Positions 1 to 6,605 of a DNA stretch of 22,513 bases are shown piece after piece (the first letter of the stretch is position 1; each line of letters begins with the position of its first letter). The stretch is from contig JALVWX010000250.1 in the NCBI GenBank assembly GCA_027023165.1, positions 326 through 22,838 on the forward strand, given 5' to 3'. The notes beneath the pieces were generated by a model that saw only the letters and a program-made list of their open reading frames with translations, did not search any database and had not been told where the DNA came from. Made by a program: the position numbers and the translations under genes. The stretch comes from Thermococcus sp. Its GTDB lineage: Archaea > Methanobacteriota_B > Thermococci > Thermococcales > Thermococcaceae.

Positions 1-561
1 ACTTAAACGGTTCTGTTTTCTCAGTCCCTCTATTCCATCCACCAGCTCTTTGAAATGCACGTAGAACTCACTCTCCCTGAGCTTTTCCAGGGTTCCCCAG
101 AACTCTTCGAGGTTCCGAAAGCCGGCCTTCTCGTACTCGTAGGCCTGAATCAGCATCTCCAGCCTGTCCGCGAACTTGACGAGCTTCCCTTCAATGCTCG
201 TCTCGTTCTCGTACTCATCAAAGAGGCCCAGAAGGTCCACGCGGCCAACGGAGGAGAGCATCTCCGTTAACGCCTCTCTCTCACCTTTCTCTTTGTCCAG
301 ATACCTCTGTGCCGTGAGCGGAACGTCGGTTATCCTGGTCTCGGCCAAATCGTGGAGGATGGCCATCCTGATGGCCTTCTCAGCATCGATTTCAACGCCC
401 TTCGCTTTAAGCTCGTCCGCGAGGAAGAGGACTATGAGGGAGGTTCTGAAACTGTGGTCCGCTATGCTCTCCGGGTTCAAAATCCCGCGGAGGAGCCACC
501 CGGTCCGGGGGAGCTTCTTGAGGTTGCCCGCCTCGAGGAAAAGCTCCAAAAGGGACATCAT
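1..561 (-). CDS. HD-domain phosphohydrolase, YfbR-like (partial, C-terminus off window)
   Basis: The minus strand reads openly from 561 to the window edge without a stop, giving 187 residues. HD-superfamily metal ligands are visible: H36 in ADHSFR, H70-D71 in ILHDLAE, and a later FADRLE aspartate. This order and the ~190-residue size fit the YfbR/YGK1-type 5'-deoxynucleotidase-like hydrolases, which remove phosphate from deoxynucleoside monophosphates in the cytoplasm; the exact substrate cannot be read from sequence. The start is ATG 561 (ATG 558 or GTG 567 are alternatives), chosen because GAGGTG lies just upstream. It begins 7 bases after the stop of the small upstream gene, so the two are probably co-transcribed. 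Only a few C-terminal residues should be missing. Confidence 0.85.
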   Translation of the reverse strand, partial: MMSLLELFLEAGNLKKLPRTGWLLRGILNPESIADHSFRTSLIVLFLADELKAKGVEIDAEKAIRMAILHDLAETRITDVPLTAQRYLDKEKGEREALTEMLSSVGRVDLLGLFDEYENETSIEGKLVKFADRLEMLIQAYEYEKAGFRNLEEFWGTLEKLRESEFYVHFKELVDGIEGLRKQNRLS

Positions 562-568
562 CAGCACC

Positions 569-883
569 TCACTCCTCAGTTGTGAAGAGCGCTCTATCGG
601 TTTCAATGGCGCTCGCTATTATGCAGTCCCCAAGGAAGCGGCCGTAAACCCTGACGCTGTCACCCCTACTAACGCAGGGGCTTCCTGAGAACTCGACTTT
701 TATTCCCGACACGGTGAAGGTCGTCCGATAGCTCGGCAGCTCCATCGGCAGGAACTCGATGAGGGGTTTGTCCTCGATTACACCCTCGATGACGACATTC
801 TTTCCCCTGAAACTGCCCGAGTGGAGGTCATCAACCGTGACGATGTAGTAGTAATGGTGACCGAGTTTAACCCGCCTGGGCAT
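569..883 (-). CDS. Small conserved protein, probable OB-fold
   Basis: A 104-residue protein with alternating short beta-type stretches (HHYYYIVTVDD, KNVVIEGVIEDK, TTFTVSGIKVEF, DSVRVYGRFLG), the look of an OB-fold nucleic-acid or ligand-binding barrel. There is no catalytic motif. The reading frame stays open far upstream to 1255, but that part is the antisense of the GTPase gene. ATG 883 is preferred because AGGTGAT sits 4 bases upstream; ATG 889 is in frame but overlaps that site. It is divergent from the GTPase and directly upstream of the HD hydrolase, so a two-gene operon is likely. The family is assigned by pattern only. Confidence 0.7.
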   Translation of the reverse strand: MPRRVKLGHHYYYIVTVDDLHSGSFRGKNVVIEGVIEDKPLIEFLPMELPSYRTTFTVSGIKVEFSGSPCVSRGDSVRVYGRFLGDCIIASAIETDRALFTTEE

Positions 884-893
884 GCTCATCACC

Positions 894-900
894 TTTATAT
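894..900 (+). promoter_or_regulatory. TATA box of the GTPase gene
   Basis: TTTATAT is centred about 35 bases before ATG 933. A start of transcription some 25 bases downstream leaves a leader of about 10 bases that contains the GGGTGAGGG ribosome binding site, the usual arrangement in Thermococcales. Confidence 0.5.
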
Positions 901-932
901 CCCCATGATTCATCACCACTTGGGGTGAGGGT

Positions 933-1490
933 ATGATAAAGGTTGCGATTATAGGCGCGGAGAACGTCGGCAAATCAACGCTGATGAACGCGCTCATAGG
1001 CGGGAAGGTGAGCGAGGTCGAGAACCTGCCCGGGACGACCAAGGGGGTGATAAGACGGCGCTTTGGCAAGCTTAAGATACCGAAGGGCATGAAGAACCCG
1101 CTCGGTGGTGCGGACGAGTTCGTTCTCATCGACACGGCGGGCCTGTTCGATCCCCAGAGAGAACTGCGGGGGAAGGTTCTCAGCGAGGAGCGCTTCAGAG
1201 AGGTACTGAACGAGATAATCTCCGCGGACATAATCATCCACATGGTTGATGCCACCGTTGGCCTCCACCGGGGGATGGAAAGGCTCCATCACATCCTCAA
1301 AATGCGCTACGAGAAGCCGATAATAGTGGTGATCAACAAGGTTGACCTGGTTCCGAGAGAGCGCGTTGAAGAACTCAGAAAAACCATAAAGAAGCGCCTG
1401 GAGCAGGAGGCCGTTCCGCTGTCCCTGGTCACCTACGAGGGTTTCAACGAACTCCTGAAGAGGATAGCGCACTACGCCCAGTACGTTTAG
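933..1490 (+). CDS. Era-like small GTPase
   Basis: A 185-residue single-domain TRAFAC-class GTPase. The P-loop GAENVGKST is at residues 8-16, the G2 threonines at 35-36 (PGTTKG), G3 DTAG at 67-70 and G4 NKVD at 135-138. Unlike bacterial Era it has no C-terminal KH domain, so direct rRNA binding by that route is unlikely. Archaeal proteins of this kind are annotated only as Era/Der-like GTPases, probably acting in ribosome assembly or another NTP-gated switch. The start ATG 933 follows GGGTGAGGGT. The stop is 10 bases from the convergent YjbQ gene. Confidence 0.9.
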   Translation: MIKVAIIGAENVGKSTLMNALIGGKVSEVENLPGTTKGVIRRRFGKLKIPKGMKNPLGGADEFVLIDTAGLFDPQRELRGKVLSEERFREVLNEIISADIIIHMVDATVGLHRGMERLHHILKMRYEKPIIVVINKVDLVPRERVEELRKTIKKRLEQEAVPLSLVTYEGFNELLKRIAHYAQYV

Positions 1491-1500
1491 TCCCCTGCAC

Positions 1501-1923
1501 TCACTCCCCCGGGAACTCCGGGCAGGGACATAGTATTACCTGGACCTTTCTGTGCCTCGGACCGTCGAGTTCGACGAAGAGAATCCTCTGCCATGTTCCC
1601 AGCTGAAGCTCGGCCTCGTCGATGGGGACGACTACCTCCGGGTTCAGAAAGAGGCTGGCCCTTATATGTGAGTGTGCGTTGCTGTCGATCCTGTCGTGGG
1701 AGTAGCCGGCTCCCTTTGGTACGAGTTCCTTCATCTTAGCCTTTATGTCTTCGAGAAGCCCCTTTTCGGCCTCGTTTATGAAAAGGCCCGTGGTAGTGTG
1801 CCTCGTGAAGACCACTGCTATGCCGTGCTTGACCTTGGCACAGTAGACGAGCCGCTGAACGTCATCGGTTATGTCAACTATTTGAAATCTCTTCGATGTC
1901 GGGACCTCAAGCTCAAAGAGCAT
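1501..1923 (-). CDS. YjbQ / UPF0047 family protein
   Basis: A 140-residue protein with the family's hallmark stretches: FTRHTTTGLFINE near residues 39-51, SNAHSHIRASL near 82-92, and LGTWQRILFVELDGPR near the C-terminus. The conserved histidines form a metal or phosphate site. E. coli YjbQ has a weak thiamine-phosphate-synthase activity and the archaeal role is not settled. ATG 1923 is chosen because GGTGGGGGAG lies just upstream; GTG 1932 is in frame. The 5' end overlaps the preceding gene's stop by 11 bases, indicating translational coupling. It is the last gene of a three-gene minus-strand operon. Confidence 0.9.
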   Translation of the reverse strand: MLFELEVPTSKRFQIVDITDDVQRLVYCAKVKHGIAVVFTRHTTTGLFINEAEKGLLEDIKAKMKELVPKGAGYSHDRIDSNAHSHIRASLFLNPEVVVPIDEAELQLGTWQRILFVELDGPRHRKVQVILCPCPEFPGE

Positions 1924-2221
1924 CTCCCCCACCGAAGAGGGATTTCTCGATGGTCCTTAAAGCGCTTTCCACGTCCGGAACCCTTCCGAAGGCCACGGCG
2001 CGGAGGAGGACCGCAAGCTCGTAGGCCTCCACGGCATCCCTGTTGCCTGCATCAAGAACCTCCTCACGGAGGGACCTGTAAATCTCCTCAACCGCGTCCC
2101 TGAAGAGGACTTCATCGGAGTAAATCTCCCTGTCGGTGAGAAGAACGGTCACCATATCCCTGACGAAGTCGAGGCGGTGCATGCCCCTCTTCCTGCCCAT
2201 CAGCGCTTTGAACCGTTCCAC
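1913..2221 (-). CDS. Conserved hypothetical protein, all-helical, ~102 aa
   Basis: The family is not recognised. The product is charged and appears entirely helical, with no membrane segment, metal site or signal peptide. The start is uncertain. GTG 2221 has GGGGAGG about 8 bases upstream and gives 102 residues. ATG 2200 overlaps the upstream stop as TGATG and gives 95 residues (MGRKRGMHRLDF). Either way it is translationally coupled to the helical-repeat gene upstream and overlaps YjbQ downstream, so the three are one transcription unit. A helper or partner of the repeat protein is the simplest guess. Confidence 0.75.
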   Translation of the reverse strand: MERFKALMGRKRGMHRLDFVRDMVTVLLTDREIYSDEVLFRDAVEEIYRSLREEVLDAGNRDAVEAYELAVLLRAVAFGRVPDVESALRTIEKSLFGGGDAL

Positions 2222-3480
2222 TGCACAACCCTCCCCCTGAGTTCGTTGTCAAGCGCGCTCAGGAGTATCTCCGAAACGAGGAAAGAGGCAAACCTCATGT
2301 CCCTGACCTCAAGCGCTGCATCGATGGCCCTATCGACGTTCCCAGCCTTGACGAAGTTGTGAGCCACGTCGGCTAAAACTATGGAGCGGAGGTGTTTGTC
2401 ATTCATCATCATGCCTATCTTCATGGCGTCCTCGAGTCTGCCGTTGAGGACGTAGAAGCGCGCTATCTTCGCCCAGACTTCCTCGCTTGCCGTGCTCCTC
2501 CCAACGGCCACAACAACGTCCCACAGGTCGAGGCTCCTGCGCTCAAGGATTCTGTTCAACACGGCCTTTCCAACGGGGACGGCCTCTTCATCATTGAGGG
2601 CATCGATGTACGAGACGAGCACACCGGCATCCCTGTCAAGGAGTTCGAGGGCGACCTTCACAAGGAGGTCATCATCCCCCATACGGCGGAGGAGGTCAAG
2701 GGCAGCGCTTCCCTGACCGGAGAGGGCAAATGCGAGCGCCATCTCCTCACCAAAACTCCCGTCAAAGCGCTTTATCAGAACCTCCGCGGTTTCTCCGAGG
2801 GCATCTATGTAGTGGCCAAGAACGCCCTTCTCCTTCATGAAGAAAACGACCTCTTTGAAGGCACGCTTCGCCCATTCCCTAACCCCAATCTCGCCGAGCA
2901 TCGAAACTGCGCCATCATAGTTCCCCATGAGGAGGTAGGCTTTGATGACCTCAAGGAGGGCCTTGGAGCGGTGGGGTTCACCGTCTATGTACTCGAGGGC
3001 GAGCTTTATCTTCCTGACGCGGTATGCGACCTCCAGCTGGCTCTTCCCCATGGCCCTGCTCCCAGCGCGGATTATGCTGTAGAGTGTTTCGTTGCGAAGC
3101 TCGCGGTTGGAAATCTCGTGGGCGAAGCGAACGGCCTCTCCAAGGTCTCCAAGGGCGATGAGGTATGTAACGGCAGTCTGAAGGACGGCATCCCTCTGGG
3201 CATCCGGAAGAATCCGCGAGTCCTCAAGGACGCCCTGGTAGATTCTCCTCGAGGACTTCAGGCCGGCCTTCCCCATCGAGTATCCGATGGAGAGGAGGGC
3301 ACGGAAAGCCTTCATTGGGTCATCTATATCCTTGACGGTTTCCATGGCCTTCATGAACGCCTGTTTAAACGCCTCGTTGCGGACCGAGACGAGCCTCTCG
3401 CCTATTTTAGCATACGTTGCAGATTTTATATAAGGATCTGGAATTACCTCAACGGAAGAGAGGACTTCATTAATTAACAT
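2200..3480 (-). CDS. Helical-repeat (TPR/HEAT-like alpha-solenoid) protein
   Basis: A 426-residue cytoplasmic protein made of imperfect helical pairs of about 30-35 residues with the recurring pattern A-x(n)-I-x-D-x3-R-x3-L-x2-I-x(n)-GN-x3-A, clearest in the C-terminal part (KIGMMMNDKHLRSIVLADV, then VKAGNVDRAIDAALEV). Such alpha-solenoids are protein-interaction scaffolds; no enzymatic motif is seen. ATG 3480 is chosen over an in-frame extension to 3540 because GGGGGAG lies 8 bases upstream. An AT-rich stretch around 3529-3537 (minus-strand GCATAATAC) is a plausible TATA box. It heads the operon with the 102-aa protein and YjbQ. Confidence 0.8.
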   Translation of the reverse strand: MLINEVLSSVEVIPDPYIKSATYAKIGERLVSVRNEAFKQAFMKAMETVKDIDDPMKAFRALLSIGYSMGKAGLKSSRRIYQGVLEDSRILPDAQRDAVLQTAVTYLIALGDLGEAVRFAHEISNRELRNETLYSIIRAGSRAMGKSQLEVAYRVRKIKLALEYIDGEPHRSKALLEVIKAYLLMGNYDGAVSMLGEIGVREWAKRAFKEVVFFMKEKGVLGHYIDALGETAEVLIKRFDGSFGEEMALAFALSGQGSAALDLLRRMGDDDLLVKVALELLDRDAGVLVSYIDALNDEEAVPVGKAVLNRILERRSLDLWDVVVAVGRSTASEEVWAKIARFYVLNGRLEDAMKIGMMMNDKHLRSIVLADVAHNFVKAGNVDRAIDAALEVRDMRFASFLVSEILLSALDNELRGRVVQWNGSKR

Positions 3481-3569
3481 GCAACATCTCCCCCGGGAGA
3501 TTGATGATATTACCAAGACCTTCGTTGATGTATTATGCATTTCTGCTTATTAAGTTATCCCTCGGAACG

Positions 3570-3577
3570 TTTTTAAA
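3570..3577 (+). promoter_or_regulatory. TATA box, leaderless promoter of the methyltransferase gene
   Basis: TTTTTAAA is centred about 27 bases before ATG 3600. No Shine-Dalgarno sequence precedes the ATG (GAAGGCATAACC), so transcription probably begins at or next to the start codon. Confidence 0.55.
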
Positions 3578-3599
3578 TGGCCCCGTTGAAGGCATAACC

Positions 3600-4700
3600 A
3601 TGTACACGGTGCTATTTGGCAAAAATCCAGCCCTCAGCGAGGCGGAATTTTATTCCTTCAGCAGGAGATTCGGTCTTAACGTTAGTCCAATTGAGTCGAG
3701 TCGTTACTGGTTGTTATTCACTTCCTCACCCAAGGTTGAAAGATACTTCCACTGGCTCGGCGGCGCTCTGAAGCTCGTGAGAATAGTCGGCGAGGGTGAA
3801 GAGGCCTTAAAGGACCTCGAATACTCGAGACTGTTTACGGTGAGCCTCTACGGGAGGAGCGACTGGAGGCTGTGGAGGAAGCTCGGGAGCGAGATAAAAA
3901 GGGTGTTTAAGTCCGAAGGCCCGGCGAAGTTCTTCAAGCCGGCAAAGACCTACGCGATGCCCGCTGAACTCATGCTCAAGAGCTTTCCAGATGTTAAAGA
4001 CTTCGTCTTCCTATTCCGGGAGGACGGGAGCTTCCTCGTTGGCGAGACGATTAAAGTAACGGACCCCTTCGAGCTGAAGAAGCTCGACGTGGAAAGACCA
4101 GTTCAGAAGCCAATCCTCTCGATCCCTCCGAGGCTCGCGAGGATAATGGTGAACCTCTCAGAGGTTAGGAAGGGAAGCTTCCTCGACCCGTTCTGCGGGA
4201 TCGGAACGATGGTTCAGGAGTTCGTCCTCCAGGGTTTGAACGCCTACGGGAGCGACCGCGATCCCGAGCAGATAAAGGCTGCCAAGAAGAACCTCGACTG
4301 GCTCAGGAAGGAGTTCAGACTCAAGAACTCCGCCCATTTGGAGATCTGCGACGCGAGAAAGCTGAAACGCTGTTTTAGACAGAGGTTCGACGCGATAGTT
4401 ACCGAGCCATACCTCGGAAAGCCCCTCAAGAGGCACCCGAGCAGAGGAGAGGCGATAAAGCTGGCTAACGAGCTGGACCGCTTTTATTACTCGGTCTTCG
4501 AGAGCTTTGCCGACGTATTAAAGAGAAACGGAAAAGTCGTCTTCGTCTTCCCCGCCTACAGGCTGAGCGATGGGGGAGTATACAGAAAAGAGCGGAGATG
4601 GCTCGGCAAGCTCGGCTTTGAGGTTCTTGGCAAATACACCGACTACGAGGAGAGGCACAGGCTCGTTAGGGACATCCACGTGCTGAGGTACAGGGGTTAA
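3600..4700 (+). CDS. Trm11/UPF0020-type SAM-dependent RNA methyltransferase
   Basis: A 366-residue protein. The N-terminal ~160 residues fit the size and place of a THUMP-type RNA-binding region but show no clear motif. The C-terminal Rossmann domain has motif I DPFCGIGTM from D196, followed by GSDRDPEQIKAAKKNL. At motif IV the family's usual (D/N)PP(Y/F) is replaced by TEPYLG (268-273). Archaeal relatives methylate N2 of tRNA guanosines such as G10; the altered motif makes target and chemistry uncertain. The frame is open upstream to 3501, but ATG 3600 matches the TATA spacing and MYTVLFGKNP looks like a normal N-terminus. It stands alone between unrelated units. Confidence 0.8.
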   Translation: MYTVLFGKNPALSEAEFYSFSRRFGLNVSPIESSRYWLLFTSSPKVERYFHWLGGALKLVRIVGEGEEALKDLEYSRLFTVSLYGRSDWRLWRKLGSEIKRVFKSEGPAKFFKPAKTYAMPAELMLKSFPDVKDFVFLFREDGSFLVGETIKVTDPFELKKLDVERPVQKPILSIPPRLARIMVNLSEVRKGSFLDPFCGIGTMVQEFVLQGLNAYGSDRDPEQIKAAKKNLDWLRKEFRLKNSAHLEICDARKLKRCFRQRFDAIVTEPYLGKPLKRHPSRGEAIKLANELDRFYYSVFESFADVLKRNGKVVFVFPAYRLSDGGVYRKERRWLGKLGFEVLGKYTDYEERHRLVRDIHVLRYRG

Positions 4701-4703
4701 CCG

Positions 4704-4710
4704 TTATAAG
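4704..4710 (+). promoter_or_regulatory. TATA box of the toxin-antitoxin operon
   Basis: TTATAAG is centred about 34 bases before GTG 4741. Initiation ~25 bases downstream leaves a short leader with GGTGAT (4732-4737) as ribosome binding site. Confidence 0.5.
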
Positions 4711-4740
4711 CCCTGACGTCAAGGGTGTTATGGTGATAGC

Positions 4741-4962
4741 GTGGGAGATACAGTGGTGGAAGTCCCTCCAACGGTGGATGAGAAACTTGCGAGTCTGATA
4801 GCTCGAGCAATCTCGGAGAGATTGAAGAGCCTATCTATAGTCAATGAACTCCTCAAGAACTCAGAGCTCTCGGATGAAGATGCCATCAAGCTCGGACGGA
4901 AGGCCAAGAAGGGGAGGGGCGAGTACCTTGAGAGGAAATATTCTCCTAGTGGCAAACACTAA
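4741..4962 (+). CDS. VapB-like antitoxin
   Basis: A 73-residue basic/acidic protein starting at GTG 4741, three bases after GGTGAT. The N-terminal half (VVEVPPTVDEKLASLIARAISERLKS) reads like a short dimerisation/DNA-binding region. The tail (EDAIKLGRKAKKGRGEYLERKY) resembles the toxin-wrapping C-termini of archaeal antitoxins paired with PIN-domain nucleases. It overlaps the PIN gene by 35 bases, typical of toxin-antitoxin pairs. No full motif of a defined antitoxin family is visible, so the call rests on size, tail pattern and position. Confidence 0.8.
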   Translation: MGDTVVEVPPTVDEKLASLIARAISERLKSLSIVNELLKNSELSDEDAIKLGRKAKKGRGEYLERKYSPSGKH

Positions 4963-5311
4963 CGTGCTCTTCTCGTTCTCTGGGAAATCAACGACGACAA
5001 GGGAATTGATATTCCTTCTCTCAGGGAGGGTTATAAGCCCGGAATTTGCCATTGATGAGCTAAAAGAGCACAGAAAAGAGGTCATCAAGAAAGCCAAAAT
5101 CAACGAAAGAGAGTTCGATGGAATAATCAACATCCTCAGAGAACACATTATATTTGTGGGCGAAGAGTTCTACGCCGAATTCATTCCTCTTGCCCTTGAG
5201 ATAACCCCTGACAAAGATGACGCGGATTTCGTGGCCCTCTCGCTGAAGACAAACGCCCCCCTGTGGAGCAACGATAAAAGATTGAAAGGAATCAGGAGAT
5301 CGAGGTGCTGA
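4928..5311 (+). CDS. PIN-domain (VapC-type) toxin, probably damaged
   Basis: A 127-residue PIN-domain ribonuclease homologue translated from TTG 4928, 8 bases after GGGGAGGGG. Later PIN acidic positions are visible: E in FAIDELKEH, the DKDDADFVAL cluster and D in LWSNDKRL. The first position is abnormal: the expected (V/A)DTNVLF reads ANTNVLF, with Asn for the metal-binding Asp. The frame then ends at TGA 5309, while the usual C-terminal continuation (EIEVLNTRELLELLR) is present in the -1 frame at 5296-5340. Loss of one base near 5294 explains this. The protein is probably a weak or inactive nuclease that may still bind its antitoxin, unless the frameshift is a sequencing error. Confidence 0.8.
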   Translation: MRGNILLVANTNVLFSFSGKSTTTRELIFLLSGRVISPEFAIDELKEHRKEVIKKAKINEREFDGIINILREHIIFVGEEFYAEFIPLALEITPDKDDADFVALSLKTNAPLWSNDKRLKGIRRSRC

Positions 5312-5340
5312 ACACCCGGGAGCTTTTGGAACTCTTAAGA

Positions 5341-5769
5341 TTACCTAATAAGCCTTTCATGCTCCTGCTTTATGCACCTGTGGGCGACAGCTATTAGGCC
5401 GGTCTCTCTGGCCCTCTTGAAGGCCTCCCTGTTGTAGGTGTTGAACTGGAACCACACAACTTTAGCCCCCTTCTCTATCGCCTGCTCGACGTAGTCCATC
5501 GTGAACTCCGGCCTTACGAAGAGGTCAACTATCTCAACCTCGTCCGGGATATCGAGGACGCTTGGATAGCATTTCCTCCCGAGGACTTCCCCGTAGCGCG
5601 GGTTCACAGGATAGACCTCGTAGCCCTTCTCGAGGAGATAGCGCATCACCTCGTTTGCATCCCTTTCGGGCTTCGGTGAGGCGCCAACGAGGGCTATCTT
5701 GCGGTACTTCGTGAGTATTTCCCTGATGTCATCATCGCTCAGCTTATCAACAGGCATTGCCCTTACCAT
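5341..5769 (-). CDS. CoA-binding protein (YccU-like Rossmann fold)
   Basis: A 142-residue single-domain protein. The segment KIALVGASPKPERDANEVMRYL is the CoA-binding N-terminal Rossmann signature, followed by YEVYPVNPRYGEVLG and VDLFVRPEF, as in the YccU/CoA_binding_2 family. These resemble the CoA-binding domain of acyl-CoA synthetase (NDP-forming) without the ligase part; the cellular role is unknown, probably CoA sensing or protection. ATG 5769 has GGTGG five bases upstream; ATG 5757 is an in-frame alternative. It is divergently transcribed from the membrane/PH-like gene, with an apparently shared TATA element between them. Confidence 0.9.
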   Translation of the reverse strand: MVRAMPVDKLSDDDIREILTKYRKIALVGASPKPERDANEVMRYLLEKGYEVYPVNPRYGEVLGRKCYPSVLDIPDEVEIVDLFVRPEFTMDYVEQAIEKGAKVVWFQFNTYNREAFKRARETGLIAVAHRCIKQEHERLIR

Positions 5770-5799
5770 CGTACCACCAGTCCGTGTTCCACCCCAACG

Positions 5800-5807
5800 T
5801 TTATAAT
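5800..5807. promoter_or_regulatory. Shared TATA element of two divergent genes
   Basis: TTTATAAT here reads ATTATAAA on the other strand. On each strand it lies about 34-36 bases from a start codon (ATG 5838 plus, ATG 5769 minus), each with its own ribosome binding site, and no other AT-rich element lies at the right distance on either side. Confidence 0.5.
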
Positions 5808-5837
5808 GAATATCCCTTCAAGGAGGGATGTGGTGAC

Positions 5838-6258
5838 ATGGCCCTCTACGAGGAGAGGGTTTCGAGCAGGGGCTTCAAGATCTTTCTGCTTCTGATGATG
5901 TTACCCATGCTCCCGGGCCTCTATGCGACTTACACAGCCGGCGAGGGCTTTGAGTTCATGCTCCTTACGGCGTTTTTCGTCGTGATCACGCTCGCCGACG
6001 GAATGGTAATGAGGATCGAGATAGACGAGCGCGAGGTTAGGATACGCGGTCTTCTCGGCCTTGTGGTCAGGAAGACCGTAAAGATAGAGAACATCGCCAG
6101 CTTCTCCGTTTCAGAGGGCTGGGTGGGCTGCTCCGGGACGATACACTTCAACCTCCCTGCCAAGGCAGAAAAAGGACTGGACGGTTTCCTTCACGACGAA
6201 CCATCCGGAGGAGATAGCGAGGATTCTGGCGATGCTCGGCGTTTCACTAGAACCTTAG
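5838..6258 (+). CDS. Membrane protein with PH-like domain, frameshifted
   Basis: ATG 5838 (after GTGGTGAC) starts a protein with two membrane segments (FKIFLLLMMLPMLPGLY and FMLLTAFFVVITLADGMVM). A beta-rich region resembling bacterial PH-like domains follows (IEIDEREVRIRGLLGLVVRKTVKIENIASFSV). After about residue 109 the frame turns low-complexity and would run to 6452, deep into the convergent gene. The +1-shifted frame at 6163-6258 instead reads DWTVSFTTNHPEEIARILAML and stops at TAG 6256, a convincing natural C-terminus for such domains. One extra base around 6161-6165 (CCAAGG) would account for it. The intact product would be about 139 residues. It is either a recent pseudogene or a sequence error. 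The function is unknown. Confidence 0.65.
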
Positions 6259-6598
6259 CGCCGCTCACGCCGATGACCACAACTTCCTCGCCCCTCAGAG
6301 CAGTCCCGTTTACGCATTTAGCACTCCAAACCTCACCGTCAAGTCTGACGAGACCGTTCGGAGTTAAATCCTCGACGACGACCGCCTTTCTCCCCAAAAG
6401 GCTCTCCGGACCCACCCTGGGCCTCTTTTCAGCCCCTCCTCCCAGGACGTAAGGGGCAATGAGAATATCTTTGATGAGGAGCATCAGGACCAAAACCAAA
6501 AGGGGCGTGAGAGGAACCTCGACGCCCACAGCAGGGAGGAGCAGAAGGGAGAGGATTAAAACCGCAAGCTCATCGGCCATCAGGGCCAGTAACTTCAT
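6191..6598 (-). CDS. NfeD-like membrane protein with C-terminal OB-fold
   Basis: A 135-residue protein. The N-terminal half is a hydrophobic hairpin or pair of membrane helices (LAVLILSLLLLPAVGV, LLVLVLMLLIKDILIAPYVL). The C-terminal half is a soluble NfeD-type OB-fold (LLGRKAVVVEDLTPNGLVRLDGEVWSA, then LRGEEVVVIGVSGAKVLV). NfeD proteins usually work beside stomatin-like proteins in membrane quality control; no stomatin gene is in the window. ATG 6598 has GGAG five bases upstream; the open frame to 6712 is antisense of the peptidase gene. It starts 8 bases after the peptidase stop, so both share a transcript. Its 3' end overlaps the reconstructed 3' end of the PH-like gene. Confidence 0.8.
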   Translation of the reverse strand: MKLLALMADELAVLILSLLLLPAVGVEVPLTPLLVLVLMLLIKDILIAPYVLGGGAEKRPRVGPESLLGRKAVVVEDLTPNGLVRLDGEVWSAKCVNGTALRGEEVVVIGVSGAKVLVKRRASPESSLSPPDGSS

Positions 6599-6605
6599 TA
6601 AACTC

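Noticed and set aside
884..1255. Long N-terminal extension of the minus-strand OB-fold gene (open from 1255)
   Set aside because: It is antisense to the conserved GTPase coding sequence; a good ribosome binding site precedes ATG 883.
2392..3477. 361-aa plus-strand reading frame
   Set aside because: It is a mirror of the helical-repeat gene; composition is unnatural, there is no ribosome binding site, and the repeat pattern is on the minus strand.
3503..3560. Box C/D guide RNA candidate (TTGATGAT near 3502, TTGATGT near 3525)
   Set aside because: No proper box D (CTGA) pairs at suitable distance, and the stretch is explained as a divergent promoter region.
6259..6452. Tail of the PH-like reading frame beyond 6258
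   Set aside because: It is Ser/Thr/Pro-rich, out-of-frame sequence antisense to the NfeD gene; the shifted frame gives a convincing natural end at 6258.
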